Positions 35,561-44,977 of a stretch of DNA of 64,000 nucleotides are shown here, piece by piece. The translations under genes were made by a program, and so were the position numbers. The DNA comes from JANSXG01 sp024743075 (GTDB lineage: Bacteria > Planctomycetota > Phycisphaerae > Phycisphaerales > UBA1924). The stretch covers positions 1,798,001 through 1,862,000 of the forward strand of contig CP159477.1 in the NCBI GenBank assembly GCA_042140185.1, read 5' to 3'. The notes below the pieces were generated by a model. It was not told where the DNA came from. It did not search any database and worked only from the letters and a program-made list of their open reading frames with translations. The number at the start of each line of letters is the position of its first letter. Positions within the stretch are counted from its first letter, which is position 1.

Positions 35561-37783
35561 TTACTCGCAGCTCGAGCCGAAGACTCCGAGAATCGCGTTG
35601 AGGTCGGTAAGGTCCACCACGCCGTCGCTGTTCGCGTCACCAGCGTCGGTCGACTGTCCGAAGTTGGCCAGAACGAGGTTCAGGTCGGCGAGGTCCACCG
35701 AGCCGTCCCCTGTCACATCTGCGGGGCAGTCGACCGCCTGCGACCAGCGAGACTGCTCGATGACACGCTTGGAGATATTCGGCCCCTGGAAGCGGACGAT
35801 AATGCCGGCCCCGCCCCCGCGCTCGAAGAACTCGACCCGGATGGAGTGCTTGCCGGGTGCGAGAGCGATCTCGCCGGAACGCTCCTGCATCGCATGGAGA
35901 CCATCGTTGTCCACGATCATCTCGTCACCGATGTACAGTCGCGAGCCGTCGTCGGACTCCGTGAAGAACGTGTACATGCCGCCGGCGGGCACCTCGACGA
36001 AACCTGTGAACACGGCACCGACATCATCGTTGCGACCGCTCGTGGCGAAGTTCCCGTTCGTGGACGGGAAGTTGATCGACGGGAAGTCGTCCGAGGCGTA
36101 CGAGTCGAGCGTCGAGAAGTCCGGGAGGACCGACGGGTTGGCGAGCGCGTAATACTCGACTCCGACGCCGGGGGTGGTCGCACCGGGCTCGTCGGGCTGG
36201 CGGAGACTGAGGACATCCACATCCACGGTCGCGACCGCACCACCATTGATCGTGTACGAGAAGGAGTCGGCACCGGCGTAGCCGGTCGGCGGCGTGTAGC
36301 GGATCATGTCCCGCCCGTTCCCACCGAGGTTGACGACAACTTCGACCTCACCGCCCTCGGCGCTGACCGCGTCCGCGCCGACCAGATCGACGGCGTCACA
36401 GCTCGCGGCCTGATCGTTAAGCAGCACATCGATCAGGATCGGTTCGTCGGGCAGGGTCGCGGCCTGATCGTTCACGGCCGTTGTCCCGTTCGCGGTCAGA
36501 TCGCAGGCGGAGTTGAGGTACGACAGAATCTGATTCCGAACCAAGGGGTGGAAGTTCAGCGTGATGTTGCTGATCCCGCCGGGGCATGTGTGGCAGTAAC
36601 TCATGATCGTGCCGTCGCCCGCACCGGTGCAGTCGCCGTTGCCGCAGTTGTCGATCGGCGGGTTGTACGAGTCGTGGGTATGCCCGGTCCCGAAGTTGTG
36701 TCCGAGCTCGTGGGCCAGTACAACCAGATCCCAGTTCCCGCCGTTGTTGTTGATCAGCGGGTAGGGGAAGCTGCCGTTGAGGTACCCCGACAGGCCATAC
36801 CCGAAGTTCGGGCTGCAAACGACGCTGAGGTAGGCCACGCCGCCGTACGGCAGGTCACTTCGACCAGACAGCAGGTGCGCCAGATCGCGCTCCACACCGC
36901 CCTGCGTCGCGTTCCAGTGGTTGCGGAACTCCTGGAGGAGGTCGTCGCCCTGGTTGTACGCGTCGGCATTCGTCTCCCAGACACGAAGGTAACTGACCGT
37001 GAATTGAACATTGACATTGCTCTGGTAGATCTCACCAACTCCGGCGACCAGCGTCAGCGCGTAAGCGGCCGCGGCATCGGTATCGCCGCCGAACAGCAGC
37101 TCCGAGTACTCCCAGTCCGTGTCGATGGCCAAACGCGCAACGCGGCACGGCGGCTCGCCGCGACCGTACTCCTCGACCTGGTCCGCTTCGATCGGTCGTT
37201 CGAAACCGTTGGGATGCAGTTCGGGGTCACCGGGGACGACACCGCATGTGACCGGCGGCATGTTCAGCCCGGCCATCGGACCCTCAACTTTGGTGATCCG
37301 CAGATCCTCGGGTCGCCCGAATCCGTCGACCGCGAGGCCGCTCGAAAGCGAGTACACCGATCCCGCCGTTGAGATGAAGCCCTGCACGCCGTGGTCTGAT
37401 AAAGACACGAACACGCGCGATTCCGGATCGCCGACAACGTGGCCCCGGAGCAGTGCGAGTCCCGAGACGTCCAGCGGGCGCTCGCCGTCGATTCCCGCAA
37501 CGACAACCTCCGCGTTGGGTGCGAGCACCTCGAACCGCTCCAGCCGGAGATTGACCTGCGGCCCCTCCGGAAGCACCACATTGTTCATCTGCGTCTGCCC
37601 GCCCACGCTGAGGTTCCGGACCGCGTCTGCAGACAGTTCGAGCGCAGTTGAGGCGGGAGCGTCGTCCGTCGCCTGCGGGGCAGGGCGAAACGAGGCGAGG
37701 GCCCCGACCGCAAGGCTGCCGCCAAGGATGAAAGCGAGAATCCCGCCGGTCGCGGATCCGGTTCGCGTGAGAGGGCGTGCCAT
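35561..37783 (-). CDS. exported reprolysin-type zinc metalloprotease with PA14 and dockerin-like domains
   Basis: A 740-residue secreted protein. An N-terminal signal/anchor (GGILAFILGGSLAVGALA) is followed by a propeptide-like region; the catalytic motif HELGHNFGTGH is at residues 358-368 (metzincin HExxHxxGxxH) and the Met-turn GTIMSYC at 391-397. Next come a beta-sandwich/Ig-like segment (VNDQAATLPDEPILIDVLLNDQ), a PA14-type domain (FTGFVEVPAGGMYTFFTESDDGSRLYIG) and two dockerin-like EF repeats (DVTGDGSVDLADLNLVLANFG and DANSDGVVDLTDLNAILGVFG). It resembles ADAM-like M12B peptidases fused to planctomycete surface modules. Substrate unknown. Its leader faces the cytosine deaminase gene across a 170-base gap. 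Confidence 0.92.
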   Translation of the reverse strand: MARPLTRTGSATGGILAFILGGSLAVGALASFRPAPQATDDAPASTALELSADAVRNLSVGGQTQMNNVVLPEGPQVNLRLERFEVLAPNAEVVVAGIDGERPLDVSGLALLRGHVVGDPESRVFVSLSDHGVQGFISTAGSVYSLSSGLAVDGFGRPEDLRITKVEGPMAGLNMPPVTCGVVPGDPELHPNGFERPIEADQVEEYGRGEPPCRVARLAIDTDWEYSELLFGGDTDAAAAYALTLVAGVGEIYQSNVNVQFTVSYLRVWETNADAYNQGDDLLQEFRNHWNATQGGVERDLAHLLSGRSDLPYGGVAYLSVVCSPNFGYGLSGYLNGSFPYPLINNNGGNWDLVVLAHELGHNFGTGHTHDSYNPPIDNCGNGDCTGAGDGTIMSYCHTCPGGISNITLNFHPLVRNQILSYLNSACDLTANGTTAVNDQAATLPDEPILIDVLLNDQAASCDAVDLVGADAVSAEGGEVEVVVNLGGNGRDMIRYTPPTGYAGADSFSYTINGGAVATVDVDVLSLRQPDEPGATTPGVGVEYYALANPSVLPDFSTLDSYASDDFPSINFPSTNGNFATSGRNDDVGAVFTGFVEVPAGGMYTFFTESDDGSRLYIGDEMIVDNDGLHAMQERSGEIALAPGKHSIRVEFFERGGGAGIIVRFQGPNISKRVIEQSRWSQAVDCPADVTGDGSVDLADLNLVLANFGQSTDAGDANSDGVVDLTDLNAILGVFGSSCE

Positions 37784-37953
37784 GTAACCTTCGTCCTTTC
37801 AGAGCGTTGCGTTTGAGGCCTCCGAAAGCCTAATCGGCCGCAGCCGGATGTCCACGCAACAGCGGGCGTTGCCCGAAAGTCGTCACCGAACTCGGAGGTA
37901 CCGCCCGTTCCCCGCGACTTGTGATCCCGGCCGATCCGGAGGAACATCCCGTC

Positions 37954-38428
37954 ATGACGGCACTTCCTGCAGTCCATCGGCAGCTTCTCGACGCCGCGAT
38001 CGCTCAAGCGGAGAAATCCCTGTTCTGAAGGAGGAATACCGATCGGAGCAGCCCTCGGGGACGAACACGGCACGGTTCTGGCCCTCGGACACAACCTGCG
38101 AGTGCAGACCGGCGATTCCACAGCGCACGCCGAAGTGGTCTGCCTTCGCAACGCGGGGCGTCGGCGCGACTGGCAACGTCTCACCCTGGCCACGACGCTG
38201 AGCCCGTGCATTATGTGCACCGGAGCCAGCCTGCTGCACAGGATTCCTCGGATCGTGATCGGCGAAAACCGGACCTTCTTGGGCGGCGAAGACCTGCTTC
38301 ATCGGGAGGGGGTCGAGTTGATTCTGGCAAACGACGACCGCTGCATCGAACTGATGAGCCGGTTCATCGAGGAACACCCCGGCCTCTGGAACGAGGACAT
38401 CGGCGTTCCGGAGGACGTTAAGGCGTGA
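37954..38428 (+). CDS. codA: yeast-type cytosine deaminase (in-frame TGA/frameshift at codon 25)
   Basis: About 157 residues across the break. It belongs to the CDD/deaminase fold of Saccharomyces Fcy1 rather than the amidohydrolase-type E. coli CodA: zinc motif HAEVV plus LSPCIMCTGA (P-C-x-x-C), EGGIPIGAAL near the N-terminus, and the terminal D-D-E/D-R-C region. The ATG at 37954 gives MTALPAVHRQLLDAAIAQAEKSLF then TGA at 38026. The remaining gene is one frame over, from EGGIPIG on. One extra T (or a +1 shift at TTC-TGA) joins them. Unlike the other breaks, this is not a missing G. It converts cytosine to uracil in salvage. The stop overlaps the next gene as GTGA. Confidence 0.78.
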
Positions 38429-39113
38429 CACCGCTTGTTCCGAGGTCGGTCACGGTCTACTGCTCATCGAGCCCGAGAGTGGACCCGTCGTTCGTGGCGG
38501 TGGCGCGAGAGGTTGGCACGCTGCTCGGAGAGTCGGGCGCGAGCTCGTCTACGGCGGAGGCTCGCAGGGGCTCATGGGCGAAGTCGCGCGCTCCTGTCGC
38601 GACGCCGGCGGACGGGTCGTCGGCATCATCACCGAGCGGCTGCGCGACGCGGAACTGCTCGACGAAGAAAACCATGAGAACATCGTGGTCGAAACGATGA
38701 GGGAGCGCAAGCGCTTGCTCGAGGACCGGGGTGACGCCTTCCTGATCCTGCCCGGCGGCGTCGGCACGCTCGAAGAGTTTTTCGAGGTGCTTGTTGGCCG
38801 CCTGCTCGGCGAGCACGTGAAACCGCTGGCGCTGGTGAACCCGCGTGATCCGATCGATGCGCCGGGCGTCCCGCTCGACGACGCCGGGCAGCCGGGTGCC
38901 GGCTACTGGTCGCCGCTGCTGGCGATGTTCGACCACATGGTCCACAACCGCTTTATGAAGCCGGCCGTCCGCACCCTGTTCGCGGTGCACGCCGATCCAC
39001 GCTCCGCGCTCGACGCCTTGGAGCGGATGGCGGATTCGGGAGCACACTCGATCGACGACCGTGATCTGCTGCCCGGAATCGTCGACCCGGACGCTCCGGA
39101 GCGTTCGGAATGA
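38425..39113 (+). CDS. LOG-family protein, nucleoside 5'-monophosphate phosphoribohydrolase-like (one frameshift site)
   Basis: A 229-residue Rossmann protein of the LOG family (formerly lysine decarboxylase-like), which releases free base from nucleoside 5'-monophosphates, including cytokinin nucleotides in plants. The hallmark PGGVGTLEE is at the centre, and the N-terminus is VTVYCSSSPRVDP. The break is near 38535: restoring one G gives GESGRELVYGGGSQGLMGEVA, the expected GGG-S/G-x-G-L-M loop. It starts with GTG on the codA stop and overlaps lpxI as ATGA. Pairing with a cytosine deaminase fits a base/nucleotide salvage role. Confidence 0.85.
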
Positions 39114-40024
39114 AGTCCGCGCCCCCGGTGATCCTCCCGGACCCTCCCGAGCCTCCCACCCCGATGGGCCTCATCGCCGGCGGTGGCCAGTTGCCCGTCC
39201 TCGTGGCGCGCGGGATGCGAAGCATGGGCCATCCGGTCCGCTGCCTCGGCCTGGTCGGCCAGTTTGATTCCGAGCTCAAGGACCTCTGCGACCAGTTCAC
39301 CGAAGTCGGCGCGCTGCGTTTCAACAGTTGGGGAAAGCGCCTGAAGGCGATGGGCGTCGAGTATGCCGTCATGGTCGGGCGGGTCGACAAGGCGAAGATG
39401 ATGCACAGTTGGGGTACCATCATCAGGAACACTCCTGATCTCCGCGCCCTGTGGATGTGGCAGAAACTGCGTCGCGACCGGCGGAGCCACCTGATCCTCG
39501 CGGCGATCGCGGATGAACTGGCGAAGGACGGAGTCAATCTCATCGATTCGACCGCGCACATCACCGACCACCTCGCGACCACCGGAGTGATGACTCGCAG
39601 CAAGCCGAGTTCGCGCCAGAGAAGCGACATCGCGCTCGGCTGGCCCCTGCTCCAGGAGATGCTCCGACTCGATATCGGTCAGGCGATCGCGGTACGCGAA
39701 GGAGACGTCATCGCGGTCGAAGCGGTCGAAGGCACCGACCGCATGATCAAGCGATGCGGTGAACTCTGCCGCAGTCCGGGCTGGACGCTCCTGAAAGGTG
39801 CCCGCGCCGGGCACGACCGACGATCAGATGTCCCGACGATCGGTCCGACCACGATTCAGAACCTGCACGACCATGGCGGGCGCTGCATCGCGCTGGCCGT
39901 GGGCGACGTGATCATCATCGACAAGCCCCAGACGCTCGAACTCGCCGACCGCCTCGGCGTGTCCATCATCGGGATCCCCCAGGGCCCGAGCACTCAGGAA
40001 CCGCGCGTCACCGCCAACGAATGA
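39110..40024 (+). CDS. lpxI: UDP-2,3-diacylglucosamine diphosphatase LpxI
   Basis: A 304-residue enzyme of the LpxI family (DUF1009), which cleaves UDP-diacyl-GlcN to lipid X in lipid A synthesis in organisms without LpxH. Diagnostic elements are GLIAGGGQLPVLVARG at the start, the central EGTDRMI and DVPTIGP region in the C-terminal half. Length matches Caulobacter-type LpxI. It overlaps LOG and the downstream TlyA-like gene by 4 bases each. Together with kdsD and the LptC/A-like gene it is evidence for lipid A-based LPS. Confidence 0.87.
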   Translation: MKSAPPVILPDPPEPPTPMGLIAGGGQLPVLVARGMRSMGHPVRCLGLVGQFDSELKDLCDQFTEVGALRFNSWGKRLKAMGVEYAVMVGRVDKAKMMHSWGTIIRNTPDLRALWMWQKLRRDRRSHLILAAIADELAKDGVNLIDSTAHITDHLATTGVMTRSKPSSRQRSDIALGWPLLQEMLRLDIGQAIAVREGDVIAVEAVEGTDRMIKRCGELCRSPGWTLLKGARAGHDRRSDVPTIGPTTIQNLHDHGGRCIALAVGDVIIIDKPQTLELADRLGVSIIGIPQGPSTQEPRVTANE

Positions 40025-40716
40025 GGGACGACGACGCGAGAGACGAACAGGTTCGGTATGTCAGCCGAGGCGGCCTGAAACTGCATCACGCGCTGCGCGA
40101 ATTCGCTCTGGATCCCACGGGCCTCTGGTGCGCTGATCTCGGCTGCTCCACCGGCGGGTTCACCCACTGCCTCCTTGAGCACGGGGCCGAAAGGGTATTC
40201 GCGGTCGACACCGGCTACGGCGTACTCGACTACCGCCTGCGAACCGACGACAGGGTCAGCGTGCACGAACGGTCGAACGCCTTGCATTTCGCTCCTCCCG
40301 CAGAGGTCACCGAGCGTTGCGGCGTCGATCTGGTCACGATCGATATGAGTTGGACCGTGCAGGAAAGGTGCCTGCCCGCCGCAACCCAGTGGCTCCGGCC
40401 GGGGGGGCGCATCATCACGCTGGTGAAGCCGCACTACGAAGCGACCGGCGGGCCGTTCCGCGAGGAATTCGCACAACTCGTGATCGATGGCGTGCTCGAA
40501 GAACAGGCCGGCAACGTCGTCCTCAAGCGAACGCTGGCGGACATGCCCCGCGTGGGGTTCCAAGTGCTCAGCAGCACCCCCTCACCGATTCTCGGCGGCC
40601 AGCGAAAACCGAAACGACGCAAACGCTCCGATTCGCGTCCCGGAACCGGCAATCTGGAGTTTCTGGTGCTCTTGCGAGCAGATGACGCCCGGTCGGCTCA
40701 GGACGCGACACCCTGA
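40021..40716 (+). CDS. TlyA/FtsJ-like rRNA 2'-O-methyltransferase
   Basis: A 231-residue SAM-dependent Rossmann methyltransferase. It starts YVSRGGLKLHHALREF, the sequence found in TlyA (hemolysin A family rRNA methyltransferases), then SAM motif ADLGCSTGGFTHCLLEHGA, the VDTGYGVLDYRLR segment, IDMSW and a C-terminal LVKPHYEA that supplies the catalytic Lys. The S4 domain of canonical TlyA is missing, so it is a short variant. TlyA methylates 16S and 23S rRNA; specificity here is unproven. The ATG overlaps the lpxI stop and the 3' end overlaps obgE convergently. Confidence 0.85.
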   Translation: MRDDDARDEQVRYVSRGGLKLHHALREFALDPTGLWCADLGCSTGGFTHCLLEHGAERVFAVDTGYGVLDYRLRTDDRVSVHERSNALHFAPPAEVTERCGVDLVTIDMSWTVQERCLPAATQWLRPGGRIITLVKPHYEATGGPFREEFAQLVIDGVLEEQAGNVVLKRTLADMPRVGFQVLSSTPSPILGGQRKPKRRKRSDSRPGTGNLEFLVLLRADDARSAQDATP

Positions 40717-41723
40717 AGCGTCTGCCAGCATGCTTCGAGCAGTTCGGCGGTTCCTTCACCGGTCGCCGCGGAGATGGGGTACACGCGTTCGTCTGCCCCG
40801 AGTTGCAGGGTCGCCCGGAGCAGTTCGACAGCGGTCTGGGCGGACTCCTGTCCGCCGAGCAGGTCGAGCTTGTTTATCGCGATGATCTCCGGCTTCTCCG
40901 CGAGCGCCGGGCTGTACTCGAAGAGCTCACGCCGGATCATCTGGAAGTTTGCCGCAGGGTCTGACCCGTCTGCAGGCTCGATGTCGATGAGGTGTACGAG
41001 CACGCGCGTCCGCTCGATGTGCTTCAGAAACTCGTGACCGAGGCCAGCACCCTGGGCCGCGCCCTCGATGAGTCCCGGGATATCCGCCAAAACCAGCCGG
41101 CGCTCGATGTCGAGCGACGCGATCCCGAGTTGAGGACGAAGCGTCGTGAACGGGTAATCGCCGATCTTCGGCGTTGCCCGCGTCACGGACGACAGCAGGG
41201 TTGACTTTCCGGCGTTGGGCTTGCCGACGAGTCCCACATCGGCGATGAGTTTGAGTTCGAGGTGAAGTGTCTTGCGCTCCCCGGACTCACCCGGCGTGCA
41301 CTCGTAAGGGGCCTGATGCGTCGACGACTTGAAGTGGTCGTTGCCGAAGCCGCCGTTGCCGCCGCGAGCCAAAACCGCCCGCTGCCCCTCGGCCAGGTCC
41401 ACCAGCAGCGTCCGCTCGCCGTCCTCGTTCTCCTCGTAGATCAGCGTTCCCGGAGGCAGGTTGATCTGGATATCTTCGCCGTCGGCCCCGGTCTGGTTTT
41501 TGCCGTGTCCTGACCCGCCGGGCTTGGCGGCCCACACATGCTGGTGGCGAAAGTCGAGAAGAGTCTGGGTATTGGGGTCGCCCACCGCGATGACCGAACC
41601 GCCGCGTCCGCCGTCCCCGCCGTCGGGCCCCCCCTTGGAGATGTACTTCTCGCGCCGGAAGGAAACAACACCGTTCCCCCCGTCCCCGGCTCGCACCTCG
41701 ATTGTGGCATGGTCAGCGAACAT
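40698..41723 (-). CDS. obgE: GTPase Obg
   Basis: A 341-residue ribosome-associated GTPase. The N-terminal glycine-rich Obg fold (FADHATIEVRAGDGGNGVVSFRREKYISKGGPDGGDGGRGG) is fully typical, and the G domain has GKPNAGKST, the DIPGLIEGA switch, NKLD and SAATGEG. It lacks the optional C-terminal TGS-type extension. It is convergent with the TlyA-like gene. Usual partners rpmA/rplU are not here, since rpmB lies 20 kb away. Confidence 0.97.
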   Translation of the reverse strand: MFADHATIEVRAGDGGNGVVSFRREKYISKGGPDGGDGGRGGSVIAVGDPNTQTLLDFRHQHVWAAKPGGSGHGKNQTGADGEDIQINLPPGTLIYEENEDGERTLLVDLAEGQRAVLARGGNGGFGNDHFKSSTHQAPYECTPGESGERKTLHLELKLIADVGLVGKPNAGKSTLLSSVTRATPKIGDYPFTTLRPQLGIASLDIERRLVLADIPGLIEGAAQGAGLGHEFLKHIERTRVLVHLIDIEPADGSDPAANFQMIRRELFEYSPALAEKPEIIAINKLDLLGGQESAQTAVELLRATLQLGADERVYPISAATGEGTAELLEACWQTLQGVAS

Positions 41724-41839
41724 TGCGGGCAGTGTAGCCGCCGCTCGCCCGCCGAAGTGGCCGCGACGCTTGGACGCCGCGGAATCGACCAGATACCCTT
41801 TACTGCTCAGGATTTCACGTTGATCGGAAAGGTTCGGGC

Positions 41840-42529
41840 ATGACGCGTGTCGCGGTTGTTCTCTCGGGTTGTGGCGTCTTCGACGGATCGGAGATTCACG
41901 AGGCCGTTTCCGTCCTGCTCCACCTCTCTCATCACGGAGCGGCGGTCCAGTGCTTCGCTCCGGATATCGATCAGGCCCATGTCGTGAATCACCTCAAGGG
42001 CCAGCCGGCCGAAGGGGAGTCCCGCAACGTGCTGGTCGAAGCCGCTCGCATCGCACGCGGCAACATCAAGCCGCTCGCCGAACTCAAAACCGACGATTTC
42101 GACACCGTGGTGTTCCCCGGCGGCTTCGGCGCCGCGAAGAACCTCTGCACCTTCGCGTTCGACGGCCCGGAGTGCACGGTTCACGCGGAGGTCGAGCGGG
42201 TGCTGAAAGCGTTTCACGAGGCCGAAAAGCCGATCGGCATGTGCTGTATCGCCCCCGCCATCGCTGCCAGAGTCTTCGGCACGAAGGCCGGCGGATCGGG
42301 TTGCACGGTCACGATCGGGTCCGATGCCGACACCGCGAAGGCCATCGAAACAATGGGGTCCACCCACTCGGATCAGCCGGTCACCGACGCCTGCGTGGAC
42401 AATGCGAACCGGCTCGTGACCGCCCCGGCCTACATGTTCGGCGACGCCCCGATTCATGAAGTGCACGAGGGCATCGGCCAGATGATCGAGAGGACATTGG
42501 AGCTCGCCGCATCGGGCAGTACCGCCTGA
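41840..42529 (+). CDS. elbB: ElbB/YhbL-type DJ-1 superfamily glyoxalase
   Basis: A 229-residue class I glutamine amidotransferase-like protein. The start VAVVLSGCGVFDGSEIHEAV is diagnostic of ElbB (isoprenoid biosynthesis glyoxalase), and the nucleophile elbow is IGMCCIAPA with Cys-Cys, followed by GSTHSDQPVTDACVD. ElbB-type proteins have glyoxalase-like activity on methylglyoxal. Monocistronic; ATG at 41840 follows GGTTCGGGC and there is a possible TATCCTTT-like region upstream. Confidence 0.92.
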   Translation: MTRVAVVLSGCGVFDGSEIHEAVSVLLHLSHHGAAVQCFAPDIDQAHVVNHLKGQPAEGESRNVLVEAARIARGNIKPLAELKTDDFDTVVFPGGFGAAKNLCTFAFDGPECTVHAEVERVLKAFHEAEKPIGMCCIAPAIAARVFGTKAGGSGCTVTIGSDADTAKAIETMGSTHSDQPVTDACVDNANRLVTAPAYMFGDAPIHEVHEGIGQMIERTLELAASGSTA

Positions 42530-42619
42530 TGAGCCCGATCGGAACCTGAAACGTCCCCGCGCGTCCAAATCTCGGAACCACCAGCCGCGTCGCGACGCGG
42601 CGTTCAAGGGAGCAGCCGT

Positions 42620-44535
42620 TTGTTGACCCGCTCAAGTTCAGTTAAGCAGTGGCCGGTTCGCGCTGTGGCCGCCCTGCTTCTCGCGTCCGCCGCGCTCGCG
42701 GTCGCCTGCAGCAAGACGCCGCAGCGCCCGGCCAGTACCGTGCAGGTGCCGGTTGTCGTGCGCGACACCCAGTCCATCCTCCGTGGGACCGTCGGCTCAG
42801 AGGTCACCATTCGGGGCACAGAGGGCACCATCGTTTCGGGCTACGGGCTCGTCGTCGGACTGGACGGCACCGGGTCGGGAACCGTGCCGATCGGCGTCCG
42901 GTCCGTGCTCGAAGACGAGATGCGCAAGTACGGCGTTGGGACCGGCGCGCCGAAGCGGGGCCCCTCGCACGGATCTCGCCTTCTCAGTTGATCGACAGCC
43001 CGGATACAGCAGTGGTGCTTGTCCAAGCGTACATCCCCGCCGGCCTCCCGATGCACGCGACGTTTGATGTGGAGGTATCAGCTCTGAACGGGAGCGGCGT
43101 CACCAGCCTCGAGGGCGGACGCCTCTACACGACCGACCTCCGCCGCGGCGTGGTTTCGCCCTCCGCACCGGACACCCGCGCGGTGGCGGACGCCGGAGGC
43201 CCCGTCTTCATCAACCCCTTCGCGTTTGCCGAGCGAGGGAGCGAAGCGGAGTCCGACACCATTCAGCGCAGTCGCGGCCGCGTGCTCGCCGGCGGGAGAA
43301 TCAAGGAAGCCGAGCCCATCCGTCTCCTGCTCGACAATCCGTCGCACGCCCGAGCACGCGAGATCACCCGCGCGATCAACAACAAGTTCCAAACGGGTGT
43401 GCGTGGCGATGTGGCGATCGGGCGAAGCGACGAGTTGATCTACGTCAATGTGCCCATTCAGTATCGCGACGAGCCGGAGGTCTTCATCAACCTCCTGCGA
43501 TTCACCCGGATCGACCAGGCCTTCCCGGAAGAGTGGGCCCGGCGATACGCCGACGCGCTGGTGGAACAGCCGGAACTCGCCACACAACTCAGCTGGTGCC
43601 TGCGAGCCCTCGGCGAACCGGCGATCTCCTATCTTCGACCGCTGTACACGCACCCCGAGTCGATCCCACGCCTCGCCGCGATCGAAGCGGGTGCGTGGGC
43701 CGGTGATCTGACGGTCCGCCCCCACATCGAGGAATTGATCGAGAACGGACCCATTGGTCTCCGCGACGACGCGATGCGCTGGCTGACGCGCTTGCCCGTA
43801 AACCGCGACCCAGGCATCCGAGAATACCTGCGCACCCACCTCAACAACCCGGACCTCGCTCTGCGGGTCACGGCCTTCGAGGCACTCAAGCGCCTGGACG
43901 ACGCCCGCATCATCACACGCCCGATGGGTGACAAGTTCGTGCTCGATATCGTCCCGTCGACGCAGCCGACGATCTACGTCACACAGAGCAACGTCCCACG
44001 AATCGTGCTGTTCGGGATGAACATGGAGATACTGCCCGAAGTCTTCGTCGACGCGTGGGACGGCCGACTGCTCATGAAGGCCGATCCGGACCAACCGGAA
44101 GCGGAGATTTTCTACCGGCCGAACTCTCGTGTTGCACCCCGACTCGTCAAGGCCGATCGCGACCTCGCATCGATGATCCGCCGCATGGCTTTCGAGCCCA
44201 CCCCCGATCTTCTCGAGGACGGCCTGAACATGCGATACAGCGAGATTGTCACCGTGCTGTATCTCATGGCGAGCGACGGTGCGATTCCGGCGACATTCTT
44301 CCCCGAAGACGACCGCGAGAACATCGAAAATATTCGACGGCTGGCGAGCCGCTTCACCGACGAACGACCGGGCCTTGCCCCGGACGACGCCGCTCCGTTC
44401 GAGCCGCGCGCGGAAGCGGCCGGTGAGTCGGAAGAAACCACCGAGCGGGACCTCTCGAACAACCCCTACGTCGTCCCGCTGCCGCGTCCCGCGCCCAAGG
44501 AGCGATCTGAAGACGATCCACCGCCGAGCCGTTGA
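42620..44535 (+). CDS. FlgI-like lipoprotein with helical-repeat extension (one frameshift site)
   Basis: About 638 residues. A lipoprotein signal (AALLLASAALAVACSK) is followed by a domain resembling the flagellar P-ring protein FlgI: EGTIVSGYGLVVGLDGTGSGTVPIG, then SQLIDSPDTAVVLVQAYIPAGLPMHATFDVEVSAL. The C-terminal half is a helical, HEAT-like array (EYLRTHLNNPDLALRVTAFEALKRLDD) and a disordered tail. The TTG start at 42620 has AAGGGAG eight bases upstream. The break is in the G run at 42957-42960: one more G gives PKRGPLARISPSQLIDS. FlgI normally forms the flagellar P ring in the periplasm; no flagellar genes lie nearby. Role unknown. Confidence 0.78.
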
Positions 44536-44558
44536 GACCCGAGCCGGGCGGCTATACT
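44532..44558 (+). promoter_or_regulatory. promoter of tmRNA
   Basis: TTGAGA at 44532-44537, a 15-base spacer and TATACT at 44553-44558, upstream of the tmRNA. The -35 element overlaps the stop codon of the preceding gene. The spacer is short. Confidence 0.5.
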
Positions 44559-44578
44559 CTGCTATCTCTTTGACAATT

Positions 44579-44921
44579 GGGGCCGACCGGCATCGACCGG
44601 ACAGGGAATGTGTGTCGTGGCGCGTCGCGGCGAATGCAACCGCGTTATCAAGCGTTCACACTTATAACTGCCGAACCGCAGTTTGCTATGGCCGCCTAAT
44701 AAAGTGGCCTGAGCGTCGCCCGACGCCCGATAGGGTGACGCTCAATGACATCGGGCTGGCCGAAAGGCGGCGTCTCAGCGCCGATCGGCGAGAACTTTCT
44801 GAGGCTGGCGCTGAGCAGGGTGTCCTGCTCGGCTCAGCGAGCGAGATGAAATCAGCGACTACACGCGTAGAAGCGGCACGCGGACTGTTCCGACACGGGG
44901 GTTCGATTCCCCCCGGCTCCA
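44579..44921 (+). ncRNA. ssrA: transfer-messenger RNA
   Basis: The 5' end GGGGCCG pairs with 3' CGGCTCC, followed by a discriminator A; CCA is not encoded. The T-arm reads GGGGGTTCGATTCCCCC. The tag reading frame starts with GCC at 44670 after a TAACT context and ends in TAA-TAA at 44697-44702, encoding AEPQFAMAA. The C-terminal A-A is the required degradation signal. The tRNA-like domain and pseudoknot-rich middle fit a one-piece tmRNA of about 343 bases. It rescues stalled ribosomes. Confidence 0.96.
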
Positions 44922-44936
44922 CTTAAGCATCGAATG

Positions 44937-44968
44937 ACAACACCCCGGTTTCCCCGGGGTGTTGTCTT
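44937..44968 (+). terminator. tmRNA terminator
   Basis: 12-bp stem ACAACACCCCGG / CCGGGGTGTTGT with a 5-base TTTCC loop, followed by CTTT. Also close to the 3' end of the convergent dockerin-protein gene, so probably bidirectional. Confidence 0.85.
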
Positions 44969-44977
44969 TGGTTGAAT

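Noticed and set aside
38021..38034. prfB-like programmed +1 frameshift
   Set aside because: The SD-like AAGGAGG lies downstream, not upstream of TGA, and TTC-to-TCT slippage is poor. A single-base error is simpler, though kept as a finding.
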